This document shows, in pieces, positions 1-7,933 of a stretch of DNA of 64,000 nucleotides. The stretch is from Mesorhizobium sp. (GTDB lineage Bacteria; Pseudomonadota; Alphaproteobacteria; Rhizobiales; Rhizobiaceae), in contig NZ_JANJTZ010000053.1 in the NCBI RefSeq assembly GCF_024710845.1, positions 186,001 to 250,000 on the forward strand, given 5' to 3'. The notes below the pieces were generated by a model. That model was given only the letters and a program-made list of their open reading frames with translations. It was not told where the DNA came from and did not search any database. The translations under genes were made by a program, and so were the position numbers. Position 1 is the first letter of the stretch, and each line of letters opens with the position of its first letter.

Positions 1-313
1 CCTCGGCCAGCGACTTGCCCTGCTCCATCGTCAGGAGCTCGGCCAGCGCGTCCTGGTTTTCGAGGATCAGGTCGTGCAGCCTGCGCAACAGCTTCGAGCG
101 GTCATTTGCCGTCGTCTTCCTCCAGCTCTCGAAGGCCGTCTGCGCCGCCTCGATGGCGCGCCGTGTCTCGGCCTTGCCGGATTTCGGCACGGTGCCGATC
201 TTCAGCGTCGTCGCCGGATTGGTGACATTGATTGTGGCGCCCGAATCCGCCTGGACCCATTCGCCGCCGATCAGGTTGGCCTGGCGCATGTAATGGCTGG
301 TCTTCTGGAGCAT
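1..313 (-). CDS. gabD: NAD(P)-dependent aldehyde dehydrogenase, GabD-like, N-terminal part
   Basis: The reverse strand from the ATG at 313 reads out of the left edge, giving the first ~104 residues of an aldehyde dehydrogenase. Recognisable elements are the LIGGEWV start of the fold, the VTNPATTLKIGTVP strand and the helix ending in LLTMEQGKSLAE, which is typical of succinate-semialdehyde dehydrogenase (GabD) and close relatives. GabD oxidises succinate semialdehyde to succinate at the end of GABA breakdown in the cytoplasm. The Rossmann core and the catalytic Cys and Glu lie outside the window, so substrate cannot be fixed. The gene lies 21 bp downstream of, and in the same direction as, an Ldh-family oxidoreductase and an AEC transporter, which may form one transcription unit. 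Confidence 0.8.
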   Translation of the reverse strand, partial: MLQKTSHYMRQANLIGGEWVQADSGATINVTNPATTLKIGTVPKSGKAETRRAIEAAQTAFESWRKTTANDRSKLLRRLHDLILENQDALAELLTMEQGKSLAE

Positions 314-334
314 GTCCTCGCCTCCTGCCGCCGC

Positions 335-1342
335 TCAGCGCGCGGCGATCTGTCTGATTTCGTCTAGCAACGCGGTGTCGACCGGGATGCCGTCGCGCTT
401 CAATCGCGCGCGCAGCTCGTGGCGTTTCGCTCCCGGCACGCGTGCACCGTTCACCTGTTCGATAGCCTGCGCCATCTCGGCAAACCGTGCCACGGCTCTT
501 ACCCCACCGAAGGCTTCAGGATCAATCGCAATGATCAACTGACCGCTTCCGGGCGGCGCGCCCTCGGCGTCGAAGAACGAGGTCTGCTCATAGGCATAGT
601 TCGCGCCGGTCAGCCCGGCGGCGAGCAGTTCGACCATCAGGGCCAGTGCCGTGCCCTTGGCGTCGCCGGTCGGAACCATCGTGCCGGCCAACGCCTCCTT
701 CGCGTCTGTGGTCGGATTGCCGTCACGGTCGAACGCCCAGCCCTCCGGGATCGGCTCGCCTTTCTGGCTCGCGGCCATGATCTTGCCGCGCGCCACCTTG
801 GACAGAGACAGGTCGACGACGACCGGGAGGCCGCCCTCCTGCGGACAGGCGAATGCGATCGGATCGGTGCCGTAAAGCGGCGTCCGGCCGCCCCAGGGCG
901 AGATGCTGGCCGGCGCGTTAGCGAACATCAGAGCGACAAGCCCCGCGTCGGCGAGCGCCTCGACGGCAAGGCCGGTGACGCCTGCGTGATGCGACCGGAA
1001 GATGCCGGCCGCCGCGATGCCCTGCGCCTTCGCCGCCTCCCGCAACTCCCTCGCCGCGAGGTCGAACGCCGGATAGGCGAAGCCGTGGGCAGCATCGATG
1101 TGGAACGCGGACGGCCTGGTCCGCAGCAGGCACGGCACCGCGTAGCCGTCGACCTTGCCGGCGCGCGCCTGCGCCGAGTAGGCCGCCACGCGACGAAGCC
1201 CATGGCCGCCCTGCCCGACCAGTTCGGCCCCGACCAGCGCATCGGCCACTGCCAGAGCATTTTCGACCGAGGTGTTCGACGCGGTCAGTGCCGCGGCAAC
1301 GAGGGCATGCGCGGCTTCGACCGAGAGGATTTCCTGAGCCAT
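335..1342 (-). CDS. Ldh family oxidoreductase (malate/L-lactate dehydrogenase family)
   Basis: A 335-residue protein of the MDH/LDH type 2 family (PF02615), which are NAD(P)-dependent 2-hydroxyacid or imine reductases unrelated to classical MDH. The family signature around ISPWGGRTPLYGTDPIAFACP (split here as residues about 165-185) and the later KGTALALMVELLAAGLTGA helix are both present. I chose the ATG at 1342 (MAQEILSVEAAHAL) because the family begins there; the longer frame would run into the neighbouring transporter gene. Members act on malate, lactate, ureidoglycolate, delta-1-piperideine-2-carboxylate or sulfolactate, so the substrate is open. It sits between a GabD-like gene and an AEC-type permease on the same strand. 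Confidence 0.85.
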   Translation of the reverse strand: MAQEILSVEAAHALVAAALTASNTSVENALAVADALVGAELVGQGGHGLRRVAAYSAQARAGKVDGYAVPCLLRTRPSAFHIDAAHGFAYPAFDLAARELREAAKAQGIAAAGIFRSHHAGVTGLAVEALADAGLVALMFANAPASISPWGGRTPLYGTDPIAFACPQEGGLPVVVDLSLSKVARGKIMAASQKGEPIPEGWAFDRDGNPTTDAKEALAGTMVPTGDAKGTALALMVELLAAGLTGANYAYEQTSFFDAEGAPPGSGQLIIAIDPEAFGGVRAVARFAEMAQAIEQVNGARVPGAKRHELRARLKRDGIPVDTALLDEIRQIAAR

Positions 1343-1373
1343 TGCGAGATGTCCGTCCTGCTCAAAAGCGGCC

Positions 1374-2324
1374 TCAGCCGAACACCATCTGGGCAACCGC
1401 GAGCCAGAAGGCGGTCGACGCCACCGCCATGGCCGTGCCGATGGTCATCGCGTTGGAGGCGAGCGCCTGTCCGGTGCCGAATTGCGTCGCGATCAGATAG
1501 GAGTTGACCCCCGCCGGCAACGACGCGGCCGCCACCGCGACCTTGGCGGTCAGCGGCGGCAGGCCGAACAGCCACGCCGTGACCAATGCCAGCGCCGGCA
1601 TGAGGAACAGCTTGACGAGGGCGAGCGCCGTGCCCGCCTTCACGTTGCGGGCGATGCCGTATTTGCGCAGGCTCAGGCCCAGGGCGAACAACGCAACGGG
1701 TGCCGCGACATTGGCCAGCGCGTCCACGAGCCTCATCGCGATGCCGGGCAGAGGCAGGCCAGTCACCCTCACGGCAAGGCCGGCGAGGATGCCGATGACC
1801 AGCGGATTCGTGAACATCCGCTTCAGGAAGGCGCGCACGAGCGGGCCGAAGCGGAACGCCTCGCCTTCCTTGCGTCCCACCAGTTCGAACAGAAGGATGG
1901 ACGCGGCGATCATGACCGGCAGATGGACGGAAAGCAGCAGGGACAGGATCTCGAACCCGGCCTGGCCGTAGACGCCGAGCATAAAGGGTATCCCCAGAAG
2001 CGCGATGTTGGAGAACGCCGCGGTGACGCCGCCAACCACCCCTGCCCGCGCATCGCGACCGAAACCCTTGACGGTCAGAACCTGCCCGACCGCCCAAGTG
2101 ACGACGGCGGCGGAAAAATAAGCTCCCCAGAACGCCCAAGGGGCGGCGCCATGGAAATCGGCGCCCATCATCGTGCGGAACAGAAGCAGCGGCAACGCGA
2201 CGGCCACGGCGAACTCCGCCACCGCATCGCCGACCTCCACCCTGAGGTAGCCTGTCAGGCCGGCGAGGTACCCCGCCGCGACGAGGCCGAAGACGAAGAG
2301 GACGGTTTCCGCGACGGACGACAT
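1374..2324 (-). CDS. AEC family transporter (auxin efflux carrier type)
   Basis: A 316-residue, strongly hydrophobic protein with about ten predicted membrane segments in two halves and a short central polar loop (VGRKEGEAFRFGPL). This is the usual length and layout of bacterial AEC permeases (PF03547), which carry organic anions such as malonate or malate. The conserved ending, PAGVNSYLIATQFG followed by a final hydrophobic helix, is clear. No strong Shine-Dalgarno lies before the ATG at 2324. It ends 31 bp before the Ldh-family gene, so a shared transcript for uptake plus oxidation of a 2-hydroxyacid is plausible but inferred. Confidence 0.85.
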   Translation of the reverse strand: MSSVAETVLFVFGLVAAGYLAGLTGYLRVEVGDAVAEFAVAVALPLLLFRTMMGADFHGAAPWAFWGAYFSAAVVTWAVGQVLTVKGFGRDARAGVVGGVTAAFSNIALLGIPFMLGVYGQAGFEILSLLLSVHLPVMIAASILLFELVGRKEGEAFRFGPLVRAFLKRMFTNPLVIGILAGLAVRVTGLPLPGIAMRLVDALANVAAPVALFALGLSLRKYGIARNVKAGTALALVKLFLMPALALVTAWLFGLPPLTAKVAVAAASLPAGVNSYLIATQFGTGQALASNAMTIGTAMAVASTAFWLAVAQMVFG

Positions 2325-2478
2325 GTGTCGGGTTTAGGCGAGGCGCCGCGCGCGCGCAATCGGTGCAATCCGAACGGTCCGGCTGGTCCAACGCACGTCC
2401 CGATGCCGGGCGGGAAGTCCGAATGTCTTTGATTCCCGTCGTTCGACCCTATATCCATGCCTGCCTACAGGGGTTTGC

Positions 2479-3030
2479 ATGCTGAGAAGTCTGATACTTG
2501 CGCTGGCTCTGCTCGCGGCGACGGCAGCCGGCGCGACGGAGGCGGGCTGGGCTCTCCTGCGCGAAGGCGGACATGTCGTGCTGTTGCGCCACGCCTTCGC
2601 TCCCGGCTCCGGCGAACCCGCCAATTTCGATATCGAGAAGTGCAATACCCAGCGCAACCTGTCGGACGCCGGGCGCCAGCAGGCGCGCAAGATCGGCGCG
2701 CTGTTCGCGGCCCGCGCGGCACCCGTTGAGAGAGTGCTGACGAGTCGCTGGTGCCGCACCACGGAGACTGCGCGCCTGGCGTTCCGCCCGGACAATCTTG
2801 AGCCATTCGCCGCGCTCGACCCGTTTGCCGCCGATTCTCCGTCGAAGGATGCGCAGACGAAGGAAGTGCTCGAGCAGATCCGCAACTGGAGCGGGTCAGG
2901 CAACATGGTGATGGTCACCCATCAGGAAAACATCGCCGCGCTCACCGGCGAATCCTCGCGCGACGGCGAGGCGTTCATCGTCCGTCCGCAGGCCGATGGT
3001 CTGCACGTGCTCGGACGCATCCGCTTCTGA
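2479..3030 (+). CDS. Periplasmic histidine phosphatase family protein
   Basis: A 183-residue protein starting with a Sec signal peptide (MLRSLILALALLAATAAGA). After it comes the phosphoglycerate-mutase-like phosphatase core: the catalytic RHA motif in VVLLRHAFAPGSGEP, the second Arg in LTSRWCRTTETA, and the late catalytic His in VMVTHQENIAALTG. The histidine phosphatase superfamily hydrolyses phosphomonoesters through a phospho-His intermediate. The cysteine pair (EKCNTQRN and SRWCRTT) fits a disulfide in the periplasm. The start is supported by CAGGGG 5-6 bp upstream. Substrate unknown. It is transcribed away from the AEC gene and is followed 22 bp later by a phosphoesterase gene. Confidence 0.85.
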   Translation: MLRSLILALALLAATAAGATEAGWALLREGGHVVLLRHAFAPGSGEPANFDIEKCNTQRNLSDAGRQQARKIGALFAARAAPVERVLTSRWCRTTETARLAFRPDNLEPFAALDPFAADSPSKDAQTKEVLEQIRNWSGSGNMVMVTHQENIAALTGESSRDGEAFIVRPQADGLHVLGRIRF

Positions 3031-3052
3031 GGTTGCGGAGGGGCATCCAGCC

Positions 3053-3886
3053 ATGAAGATCGTTCACATCTCCGACATCCACATCAATGCCGACCCGATC
3101 GCGGGCAAGAACTCCGTCGCCGAGTTCGAGGCCTGCCTCGCCCATGTCGAAAAACGCCACGCCGATGCAGACGCGATCGTCATCTCCGGCGACCTCACCC
3201 ATCACGGGAAGCGCGAGGCCTATGAGAAGCTGCGCCAGATTCTCGCGGCATCCCCTCTCGAACCGATCCTTATGATTGGCAACCACGACCATCGCGAGAC
3301 CTTCAGGGAGATCTTTCCGGACGCGCCGGTCGACCCGGACGGGCACATCCAGCATGTGCGGGAAATCGTCGGCCATGTCCTGATCTTCCTGGACACCAAC
3401 CTCGCCGGCAACCACAGCGGCCGCCTGGGGCCTCGGCGGCTCGCCTGGCTGTCGGCGCACCTTGACGAGGCCGAGCGCGAGCGCAAGCCGGCGCTGGTCT
3501 TCATGCACCACCATCCGGTCCAGATCGGCGTCCTGGCGACTGATATCCTGGCGCTGGTCCAGAAGAAGGAATTCGCCGCGGTTCTGCGCCGCCACCGCGA
3601 TACGATCCGGCACATCTTCTTCGGCCATTGTCACATGTCGCTATCTGGCTCGATCGAGGGCGTTCCCTTTTCGGCTCCCCGCTCGACCAGTCACCCGGGC
3701 TGGCCCGAGTTCGAGGGTCGCTTCGCCTACGGCCACGGGCCGATCGAGCCGAGCTACAATCTTGTCCTGATCGACGCGACCACGGTCGTGGTCCACACAA
3801 TCGAATACCGGCTGGATGACAAGATCGAATGGGAGCCGCTCACCGGCGGCGAAGCGGGCACGGTGACCGTCCCGCCGGGGGAATGA
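3053..3886 (+). CDS. Calcineurin-like metallophosphoesterase
   Basis: A 277-residue cytoplasmic protein with all motifs of the class III cyclic-nucleotide phosphodiesterase/calcineurin-like family: SDIHIN (metal-binding D8 and H10), SGDLTHHG, GNHDHR, FMHHHPVQ and the C-terminal GHCHMS. Such enzymes hydrolyse phosphodiesters with two metal ions; CpdA-type cAMP phosphodiesterases are the nearest well-known relatives. I placed the start at the ATG at 3053 (MKIVHISDIH), preceded by GCGGAGG, because motif I must begin there. It lies 22 bp after the histidine phosphatase and is probably co-transcribed with it. Substrate not determined. Confidence 0.88.
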   Translation: MKIVHISDIHINADPIAGKNSVAEFEACLAHVEKRHADADAIVISGDLTHHGKREAYEKLRQILAASPLEPILMIGNHDHRETFREIFPDAPVDPDGHIQHVREIVGHVLIFLDTNLAGNHSGRLGPRRLAWLSAHLDEAERERKPALVFMHHHPVQIGVLATDILALVQKKEFAAVLRRHRDTIRHIFFGHCHMSLSGSIEGVPFSAPRSTSHPGWPEFEGRFAYGHGPIEPSYNLVLIDATTVVVHTIEYRLDDKIEWEPLTGGEAGTVTVPPGE

Positions 3887-4076
3887 GCCGGCGGGCTCCC
3901 GGCGTCATGTCTTTGCCAAATAGCCGAGCCAATAAGCCCTACGCTGCGGGATGTCTTTCTGCCCCGGAAAGTCACCCTTCTACCGGAAGACCCTGCGAAT
4001 TCGCCCTTTTCCTTTGGGTCGAAAACGACTAGACGCTGATCTCCATCCGCCTGCGACCGACTCCAAGAGGTATAGT

Positions 4077-4361
4077 TTGACGACGACATTCGAAAAAGTT
4101 GCCGATCTGATCGCGGAGACGACCGAGATCGATCGCGACAAGATCACCCCCGAGAGCCACACGATCGACGATCTCGGCATCGACAGCCTGGACTTCCTCG
4201 ATACGGTCTTTGCGATCGACAAGGAGTTCGGAATCAAGATTCCGCTCGAGAAGTGGACGCAGGATGTCAATGAAGGCCGCGTTTCGACGGAGGAATACTT
4301 CGTCCTGAAGAACCTTTGCGCCAAGATCGACGCGCTCGTGGCCGCCAAGAAGGCGGCCTGA
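4077..4361 (+). CDS. acpXL: Acyl carrier protein AcpXL (TTG start)
   Basis: A 94-residue acyl carrier protein. The 4'-phosphopantetheine site is the Ser in [12 protein letters not shown], and the [22 protein letters not shown] region is the hallmark of AcpXL, the carrier dedicated to the 27-hydroxyoctacosanoyl chain of rhizobial lipid A. Known AcpXL proteins are about 92-95 residues, so I start at the TTG at 4077 ([10 protein letters not shown]), preceded by AAGAGG with 6 bp spacing; an upstream ATG would add a 42-residue leader unlike the family. It heads the operon with two ketosynthase-type proteins, a dehydrogenase and lpxXL. Confidence 0.93.
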   Translation: MTTTFEKVADLIAETTEIDRDKITPESHTIDDLGIDSLDFLDTVFAIDKEFGIKIPLEKWTQDVNEGRVSTEEYFVLKNLCAKIDALVAAKKAA

Positions 4362-4409
4362 CGTCACCAAGCTTGACGATGCGGGCGCGTTGCCGCACAT
4401 GAGCGGACA

Positions 4410-5579
4410 ATGAGCCCACACGACGTCGTCATCACCGGTATCGGCCTTGTCTCTTGCCTCGGCGAAGGTGCCGAGCTGCATTGGAAGGCGTTCAAGACGC
4501 CTTCTCTTCCCCCGCCGATCGACAGCGAGCGATTCGCCCCCTATACCGTCCACCCCCTTCCCGAGATCGACTGGTCGCTGCAGATCCCGAAGAAGGGCGA
4601 TCAGCGCCAGATGGAGACCTGGCAGCGGCTTGGCGTCTACACCGCCGGTCTCGCCCTCGACGATGCCGGGCTGAAAACGGACGAGGCGCTTTGCGCCACC
4701 ATGGACATGATCGTCGCCGCGGGCGGTGGCGAGCGCGACGAGGATGTCGACGAGAACATCCTCGAAGCATCGCTTGCGCGTAACGACAACGGGGTCCTTC
4801 TCAACGAGAAGCTGACGAACGACCTTCGCCCGACCCTGTTCCTTGCTCAGTTGTCGAACCTGATGGCCGGCAACATCTCGATCGTTCACAAGATCACGGG
4901 ATCCTCCCGCACCTTCATGGGAGAGGAAGGCGCGGGCGTCTCGGCCCTGCAGACGGCCGTCGCACGCCTGGCCTCGGGCCAGTCGACCCATATCCTGGTT
5001 GGCGGAGCGTTCCAGACGGAACATCCCGACATGCTCTTGGGTTACGAATTGGCGGGCTATCTGCACCGGGGCTCCTGGGAACCGCTATGGGCGCGCAGCG
5101 GCGACGGCGGCGGCGTCATCACAGGTTCCGGCGGCGCTTTCCTGGTGCTCGAGACACGCGAGCATGCCGAAGCGCGCGGCGGGCGGATCTACGCGGTCGT
5201 CGACACGGTAGTCTCGGGCTTGTCGCCGCGATCCGAAGCCACTTTCGCAGGCGATATCGCGGCACTGGTCGGCGCGCTCGGAGCAGAGCCCGGCCAGCTG
5301 CTGATTTCCGGCGCCTCGGGTGCGAATAGGGCGACGGGAACGGAACGCGAGGCGCTCGGGGACTTCTCGCTTCGAGGCTTTTCGGGCCTGACGGGGCATC
5401 TGAAGGAGGCGCAGCTTCCGTTCGCCGTGGCGCTCGCTGCGCTGGCCATATCCAACGGCGAGGCGCCCGGGGTCCTGGCAGATGTCGAAACGCCGTATTC
5501 GGCCGCACCTGAACGGGTGCTGACCACGGCAATCGGGCACCACCGCGGCGAAGGCGCCGCGCTCGTTCGAAAGGCTTGA
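4410..5579 (+). CDS. Ketosynthase-like protein of the VLCFA lipid A cluster (FabF2-XL type, active-site degenerate)
   Basis: A 389-residue thiolase-fold protein in the position of rhizobial fabF2XL, beside acpXL. The overall beta-ketoacyl-ACP synthase layout is present (VVITGIGLVSCLGEG at the N-terminus, GSGGAFLVLE in the middle), but the catalytic set is not. In my manual alignment with the next gene, the nucleophilic Cys is replaced by Glu (about residue 173 in FMGEEGAGVSAL) and the first catalytic His by Ser (about 303 in GASGANRATG), while the second His (about 330, GLTGHLKEAQ) remains. This resembles the KS-beta/chain-length-factor partner of type II polyketide synthases, so it probably forms a heterodimer with the following ketosynthase instead of condensing by itself. 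Seven bases separate the two genes. Confidence 0.85.
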   Translation: MSPHDVVITGIGLVSCLGEGAELHWKAFKTPSLPPPIDSERFAPYTVHPLPEIDWSLQIPKKGDQRQMETWQRLGVYTAGLALDDAGLKTDEALCATMDMIVAAGGGERDEDVDENILEASLARNDNGVLLNEKLTNDLRPTLFLAQLSNLMAGNISIVHKITGSSRTFMGEEGAGVSALQTAVARLASGQSTHILVGGAFQTEHPDMLLGYELAGYLHRGSWEPLWARSGDGGGVITGSGGAFLVLETREHAEARGGRIYAVVDTVVSGLSPRSEATFAGDIAALVGALGAEPGQLLISGASGANRATGTEREALGDFSLRGFSGLTGHLKEAQLPFAVALAALAISNGEAPGVLADVETPYSAAPERVLTTAIGHHRGEGAALVRKA

Positions 5580-5585
5580 CGCACC

Positions 5586-6854
5586 ATGGCGAGCTACAAG
5601 GATCATCTCGGACGGCCCCTCATCGCCGTCACCGGCATGGGCGTCGTCACCTCGCTGGGCGCCGGCAAGGCGGAGAATTGGGCGGCACTTACATCGGGAA
5701 AGTCGGGGATTCACGCGGTCACCCGCTTCCCGGTCGACCATATGAAGACCACGATCGCAGGCACCGTCGACTTCCTGCCGGAAAGCAATGAGGGCATGTC
5801 GGCGCTGACCTACGAACTGGCCGCGATCGCGGGCCGGGAGGCGGTCGCGCAGGCAGGCATCGGCTCGGATTTCGCCGGGCCGCTCTTCCTCGCCTCCCCG
5901 CCGATCGAGCTGTCCTGGGCTGATCGGCTTGCGATGTATCGCAGTTCCGACAAGGGGGCGGGTTACCAGCGTCTCTTCGACGCTGCGCGCGCAGGCCATG
6001 GCAGGGCGATTTTCGACGAGACGCAGTTCGGCACGGTCGCCGACCGCCTGGCCGTTCTGTTCGGCACGCGCGGTCTGCCGGTCACCACATCGACGGCCTG
6101 CGCGTCCGGCGCGACCGCGATCCAGCTCGGGGTCGAGGCCATCAGGCGCGGCGAAGCCGACCGGGCACTCGCCATCGGCGCCGACGGCTCGGCCAGTGCC
6201 GAATCGATGATCCGCTTCTCGCTTCTCTCGGCCCTGTCGATGCAGAACGACCGGCCGGAGCGCGCGTCCAAACCCTTCTCGCGCGACCGCGACGGTTTCG
6301 TGCTTGCCGAAGGCGGCGCCGCGCTGGTTCTGGAATCCCTCGAAAGCGCCGTGGCACGCGGGGCCGAAGTGCTGGGCATCATGCGCGGCTGTGGCGAGAA
6401 GGCGGACGATTTCCACCGCACCCGGTCGAAGCCCGACGGTTCGCCGGCGATTGCAGCGGTCAAGCTGGCGCTCGCGGATGCCGGCATGTCCGAGGACGAG
6501 ATCGACTACGTCAACGCGCACGGCACGTCGACGCCCGAGAACGATAAGATGGAGCATCTGTCGCTTTCGACCGTCTTCGGCCCGCGCATCAGGTCGGTCC
6601 CCGTCTCGTCCAACAAGTCGATGATCGGCCACACCCTCTCGGCCGCCGGCGCGGTGGAGGCCGTGTTTTCGCTGATGACCATGCGTGAAGGCGTCATCCC
6701 TCCCACGATCAATTACGACCAGCCGGATCCGGCGATCGATCTCGATGTGGTGCCGAACGTCAAGCGCGACGCGGACGTGAAGACCGTCCTCTCGAACTCC
6801 TTCGGCTTCGGCGGCCAGAACGCCTGCCTTGTCATGGCGCGCGAACCCGTCTAA
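5586..6854 (+). CDS. Beta-ketoacyl-ACP synthase of the VLCFA lipid A cluster (FabF1-XL type)
   Basis: A 422-residue KAS II-type condensing enzyme with a complete catalytic triad: Cys172 in TSTACASGATAI, His312 in VNAHGTSTPEND and His349 in SMIGHTLSAAG. It elongates acyl-AcpXL with malonyl units during synthesis of the C28 secondary acyl chain of lipid A. The start ATG at 5586 is 7 bp after the previous gene. With the upstream Cys-less ketosynthase it looks like an alpha/beta pair. Family assignment is certain; the lipid A role rests on its operon position between acpXL and lpxXL. Confidence 0.92.
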   Translation: MASYKDHLGRPLIAVTGMGVVTSLGAGKAENWAALTSGKSGIHAVTRFPVDHMKTTIAGTVDFLPESNEGMSALTYELAAIAGREAVAQAGIGSDFAGPLFLASPPIELSWADRLAMYRSSDKGAGYQRLFDAARAGHGRAIFDETQFGTVADRLAVLFGTRGLPVTTSTACASGATAIQLGVEAIRRGEADRALAIGADGSASAESMIRFSLLSALSMQNDRPERASKPFSRDRDGFVLAEGGAALVLESLESAVARGAEVLGIMRGCGEKADDFHRTRSKPDGSPAIAAVKLALADAGMSEDEIDYVNAHGTSTPENDKMEHLSLSTVFGPRIRSVPVSSNKSMIGHTLSAAGAVEAVFSLMTMREGVIPPTINYDQPDPAIDLDVVPNVKRDADVKTVLSNSFGFGGQNACLVMAREPV

Positions 6855-6901
6855 GCGGCGCGGTCAGGTCTAGAACCCGCCCGCAGGAACAGCACTACAT
6901 C

Positions 6902-7930
6902 ATGCGCGCATTGCAGCTCGTCGCAGACCGCCGCATCGAGGCGGTCGACATCCCGCCGCCACCGCCACCCGGTCCCGGCGAGGCGACGGTTGCGATCAGC
7001 GCGGTTGCATTGAACCATATCGATGTCTGGGGCTGGCGGGGCATGGCTTTTGCCAAGCGCAAGATGCCGCTGGTGGTTGGTGCCGAAGCCTGCGGCGTGA
7101 TCGAATCGATCGGCGAAGGCGTGACGGGGTTCCAGCCGGGTCAACTGGTCGCGATCTACGGCGCGCGCACCTGCGGCCACTGCAAGGCCTGCCGCGAGAA
7201 GCGTGACAATCTCTGCGAAAATGTGGAGGGCGTGCATGGCTTTCACCTCGACGGTTTTGCACAGGAATTGATGAATATCCCTGTGCGCCAGCTCGTGCCC
7301 GCGCCCGACGGCGCGGACGCAACAGCTGCCGCCGTGACGCCGATCACCTTTGGCACAGTCGAGCACATGCTCTTCGACAATGCAAAGCTCGAGGCCGGCG
7401 AGACGGTGCTGGTCCACGCCGGAGGGTCGGGCATCGGCTCCGCGGCGATCCAGCTGGCAAAACTCGCCGGCGCGACCGTCATCACCACCGTCGGCTCGGA
7501 CGCCAAGATCGAGCGTGCGAAAGCGCTGGGCGCCGACCATGTCATCAACTACCGCACGGACCGGTTCGAGGGCGTCGTCCGCAAGCTGACGGGCAAGAAG
7601 GGCGTCGACGTCGTTTTCGAGCATGTCGGCGCCGACACCTGGGCCGGATCGATGTTCTCGATGAAACGCGGCGGACGCCTCGTCACCTGTGGGTCGACAT
7701 CAGGCGTCTCGACCACGATCAACCTGATGCAGCTCTTCCAGCAGCAGTTGCGCATCATCGGCTCGTTCGGCTGCCGGATCGACAACATGGCGACCGTTAT
7801 GGCCAAGCTCGCGACGGGCAAGGTACATCCGGTCATCGATTCCGAAACGGATTTCGACCGGGTCGGCGAGGCGCTCGCCCGCATGGAGAGCCGCGACGTC
7901 TTCGGCAAGATCCTGCTGCGGATCGCCTAG
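6902..7930 (+). CDS. Zinc-type alcohol dehydrogenase-like protein of the VLCFA cluster
   Basis: A 342-residue medium-chain dehydrogenase/reductase. The structural zinc site is visible as four cysteines in ARTCGHCKACREKRDNLC (about residues 98-113), and the cofactor-binding motif is VLVHAGGSGIGSAAIQLA. In rhizobial VLCFA clusters a gene of this family sits between the fabF pair and lpxXL and is thought to act in building or oxidising the very long acyl chain; its exact reaction is not known to me. It is 47 bp after the ketosynthase and only 3 bp before lpxXL, so it belongs to the same operon. Confidence 0.88.
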   Translation: MRALQLVADRRIEAVDIPPPPPPGPGEATVAISAVALNHIDVWGWRGMAFAKRKMPLVVGAEACGVIESIGEGVTGFQPGQLVAIYGARTCGHCKACREKRDNLCENVEGVHGFHLDGFAQELMNIPVRQLVPAPDGADATAAAVTPITFGTVEHMLFDNAKLEAGETVLVHAGGSGIGSAAIQLAKLAGATVITTVGSDAKIERAKALGADHVINYRTDRFEGVVRKLTGKKGVDVVFEHVGADTWAGSMFSMKRGGRLVTCGSTSGVSTTINLMQLFQQQLRIIGSFGCRIDNMATVMAKLATGKVHPVIDSETDFDRVGEALARMESRDVFGKILLRIA

Positions 7931-7933
7931 GAA

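Noticed and set aside
419-1507. Long plus-strand frame opposite the Ldh-family gene
   Set aside because: It is antisense to a clear PF02615 protein, with Arg/Gly-rich composition typical of shadow frames in GC-rich DNA.
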